NCBI GenBank assembly: GCA_003512525.1
Contig: DOQG01000064.1
Location: forward strand, 1 to 5,387
Direction: 5' to 3'
Source of the DNA: Oscillospiraceae bacterium
GTDB taxonomy: Bacteria; Bacillota; Clostridia; Oscillospirales; Ruminococcaceae
DNA: 5,387 bases
Part shown: positions 4,057-5,387 of the stretch, piece after piece
Layout of the letters: the number at the start of each line of letters is the position of its first letter
Position numbering within the stretch: position 1 is the stretch's first letter
Program-made: the position numbers and the translations under genes
The notes under the pieces: generated by a model
Databases searched by the model: none
Told to the model about the DNA's origin: nothing
The model's input: the letters and a program-made list of their open reading frames with translations, nothing else

Positions 4057-4382
4057 CGATACTCAGAACAGCTTATGTGTATGTCAGAAACGTTTTTGCA
4101 GGACAGCTTTGCGAAACCGATGAGGGTTATACCTTTACCTATGACAGCTCTTACCTTGCCGGTAAAAACGCAAGTGCTGTTTCACTTACATTGCCGCTTA
4201 GCGATGAAGTTTACAGCTCAAAAACACTGTTTTCTTTTTTTGACGGTCTGATTCCTGAGGGGTGGCTTTTAGATGTGGTGAGCTGTAACTGGAAGCTCGA
4301 CAATAAGGACAGATTTGGACTGTTATTGGTTGCCTGCAAGGACTGTATAGGCAATGTTACAATTATGGAGGAGAAATTATGA
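4053..4382 (+). CDS. hipS: HipS-like antitoxin (stand-alone HipA N-terminal domain)
   Basis: A 109-aa protein equal to the N-terminal subdomain of HipA (Couple_hipA family) encoded as a separate gene. Family marks are VYVRNVFAGQL (9-19), the GYTFTYDSSYL segment (25-35), SLTLPLS (44-50) and LFSFFDGLIPEGW (59-71). In the E. coli HipBST system HipS is the antitoxin: it docks on the kinase HipT in the place this domain takes in full-length HipA, and a Trp reaches the HipT active site. Trp71 after IPEG is a candidate for that residue, by position only. The GTG start at 4053 overlaps the hipB stop; AAAGGA at 4038-4043 inside hipB is its ribosome binding site. The stop overlaps the hipT start (ATGA). 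The reading frame is intact, so this is a genuinely split gene and not a frameshifted hipA. Confidence 0.87.
   Translation: MTILRTAYVYVRNVFAGQLCETDEGYTFTYDSSYLAGKNASAVSLTLPLSDEVYSSKTLFSFFDGLIPEGWLLDVVSCNWKLDNKDRFGLLLVACKDCIGNVTIMEEKL
4367..4373 (+). promoter_or_regulatory. Strong hipT ribosome binding site inside hipS
   Basis: GGAGGAG lies 5 nt before the hipT ATG at 4379. It is the strongest Shine-Dalgarno in the operon. Together with the ATGA overlap it supports hipT as a separately initiated protein and not a continuation of hipS. Confidence 0.85.
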
Positions 4383-5326
4383 AATGTCTGTGTTGCGGAA
4401 AGGATATTGACAAAAACGGCGAAAACGGCTGGCATAAAAGCTGTATAAAGCGATTTTTCGGCGTAGCCGGACTACCTGAAATAGAGATAGACGATGTAAC
4501 GCTTAAAAAGCTTGCAGATGAAACGGTAAACAGCGGCTTTACTGTTCCCGGTGTGCAGAAAAAGCTGTCATTGCACCTTATTTCGGAAAAAAAGTCGCCT
4601 AAACTGACGCTTGTAAATTTCCCGACCGGTTATATTCTGAAGCCTCAGGTGACTCAATATGAAAATCTGCCCGAAGCCGAACATCTTGTAATGTCTATGG
4701 CTGATATAACGGGAATTTCAACTGTTCCGCACGCTCTTATAGGTAATAACGGTACTTATGCGTATATTACAAAAAGAGCAGACAGGATAATGTACACCGA
4801 CAGAGTAGCAATGCTTGCAATGGAGGATTTCTGCCAGCTTGATCTAAGGCTTACGCAGGATAAATATAAAGGCTCGTATGAGCGCTGTGCAAAGGTGATA
4901 GAACGATACTCGTCAAGGGTGGGATTTGATATGACCGAGCTTTTTATGCGGCTTGTTTTTTCTTTTGTGACAGGAAACTCGGATATGCACCTTAAAAACT
5001 TCTCGCTGATAGAAACTGCCGAAAAAAGCGGGGAATATGTTTTATCCCCTGCGTATGACTTGTTACCGGTAAATGTCATACTTCCTGCCGATATTGAGCA
5101 GACTGCCCTCACACTGAACGGTAAGAAGAGAAATATCCGCAAAAAAGATTTCTATGCGTTTTCCTATAAATGCGGTATTTCTAAAAATTCTGCAGAAAAG
5201 ATGATAAAAAAAGTAGTTTCGTTAAATGAAAAATACAAAAGTATGTGCCTTGATTCTTTGCTACCCGACGATATGAAAGAAAGCTTCTCCTGTCTGATTG
5301 ATGAACGGTGCGCCATACTAAACTGA
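4379..5326 (+). CDS. hipT: HipT-like serine/threonine kinase toxin (HipA C-terminal kinase)
   Basis: A 315-aa HipA-fold kinase lacking the N-terminal subdomain supplied by HipS. Residues 3-22 form Cys3-x2-Cys6 ... His19-x2-Cys22, a putative zinc knuckle. The Gly-rich loop is TVPGVQKKL (55-63), Lys88 in YILKPQ is the expected ATP-contacting lysine, GNSDMHLKN (199-207) is the catalytic loop with Asp202, and SPAYDLLP (223-230) supplies the metal-binding Asp227. All kinase residues appear intact, so an active toxin is expected. HipA phosphorylates GltX and E. coli HipT phosphorylates TrpS; the target here is unknown, though a tRNA synthetase is the reasonable guess. Where E. coli HipT has the autophosphorylated SIS motif, this protein has Thr55-Val-Pro57. 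It is the last gene of the operon and is followed by a terminator at 5334-5374. Confidence 0.92.
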   Translation: MKCLCCGKDIDKNGENGWHKSCIKRFFGVAGLPEIEIDDVTLKKLADETVNSGFTVPGVQKKLSLHLISEKKSPKLTLVNFPTGYILKPQVTQYENLPEAEHLVMSMADITGISTVPHALIGNNGTYAYITKRADRIMYTDRVAMLAMEDFCQLDLRLTQDKYKGSYERCAKVIERYSSRVGFDMTELFMRLVFSFVTGNSDMHLKNFSLIETAEKSGEYVLSPAYDLLPVNVILPADIEQTALTLNGKKRNIRKKDFYAFSYKCGISKNSAEKMIKKVVSLNEKYKSMCLDSLLPDDMKESFSCLIDERCAILN

Positions 5327-5333
5327 ATAACAA

Positions 5334-5374
5334 AACCCGACAGATACGTTTATCGTACCCGCCGGGTTGATTTT
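5334..5374 (+). terminator. hipBST terminator
   Basis: AACCCG (5334-5339) pairs with CGGGTT (5363-5368), with a small inner pairing (TACG 5345-5348 with CGTA 5354-5357), and TTTT follows at 5371-5374. It lies 8 nt past the hipT stop. The tail is short and interrupted by GA, so efficiency may be moderate. Confidence 0.65.
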
Positions 5375-5387
5375 ATAGTCCGTTTGC

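Noticed and set aside
4053..4382. A hipA pseudogene broken by a frameshift into two pieces
   Set aside because: The downstream gene has its own strong ribosome binding site, its own N-terminal Cys/His motif and an ATGA overlap, and the gene order matches known HipBST operons. Both products look complete.
4756..5142. Minus-strand open frame inside hipT
   Set aside because: It is antisense to conserved kinase motifs and shows no start signal or recognisable domain.

Overview
The window looks like chromosomal DNA of an anaerobic, low-to-medium-GC Bacillota, most plausibly a gut clostridium of the Ruminococcus/Eubacterium type. The signs are strong AAAGGA/GGAGG ribosome binding sites, a clostridial-style 4Fe-4S protein, a lipoprotein amino-acid-binding protein with a Ser/Ala-rich linker, and many compact GC-rich hairpin terminators. 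The genus call is an inference from style, not from a marker gene.

Left part (1-2132). Two hairpin terminators lie at the left edge. Two minus-strand genes follow, each with its own promoter and its own terminator: a family-3 (polar amino acid) ABC-transporter substrate-binding lipoprotein (215-1087) and a secreted SGNH/GDSL hydrolase (1245-2132). No permease or ATPase gene is present, so the binding protein appears monocistronic here.

Middle (2133-3262). A 369-bp divergent intergenic region carries the hydrolase promoter, a CcpA-cre-like site in the hydrolase leader, and two directly abutting palindromes that run into the promoter of the next gene. That gene (2502-3230, plus strand) encodes a 4Fe-4S protein of a conserved anaerobe family of unknown detailed role.

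Element (3263-3642). A 380-bp non-coding, hairpin-packed segment has imperfect terminal inverted repeats (CAGTCTGT.../...ACAAACTG). It is bracketed exactly by two 26-bp copies (24/26 identical) of a terminator-type hairpin. It looks like a small non-autonomous mobile element that entered a transcription terminator. Inside, two hairpin families (loops TCG and TCCT) occur as a pair three times, twice direct and once inverted, at a constant spacing of about 33 bp, and their stems differ in a compensated way.

Right part (3671-5374). This is the most notable system: a three-gene operon hipB-hipS-hipT with 4-nt overlaps between genes. It is a tripartite HipBST-type toxin-antitoxin module in which HipA is split into an N-terminal-domain protein (HipS) and a kinase (HipT). 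Four 20-bp palindromic operators precede it at 41/41/42-bp intervals, and the last one fills the spacer of a near-consensus promoter (TTGACA-N17-TAAAAT). This predicts tight autorepression by HipB through a phased, multi-operator nucleoprotein complex. The kinase has TVP at the Gly-rich loop position where E. coli HipT has the SIS motif, and it has an added CxxC...HxxC putative zinc knuckle at its N-terminus. A terminator closes the operon.
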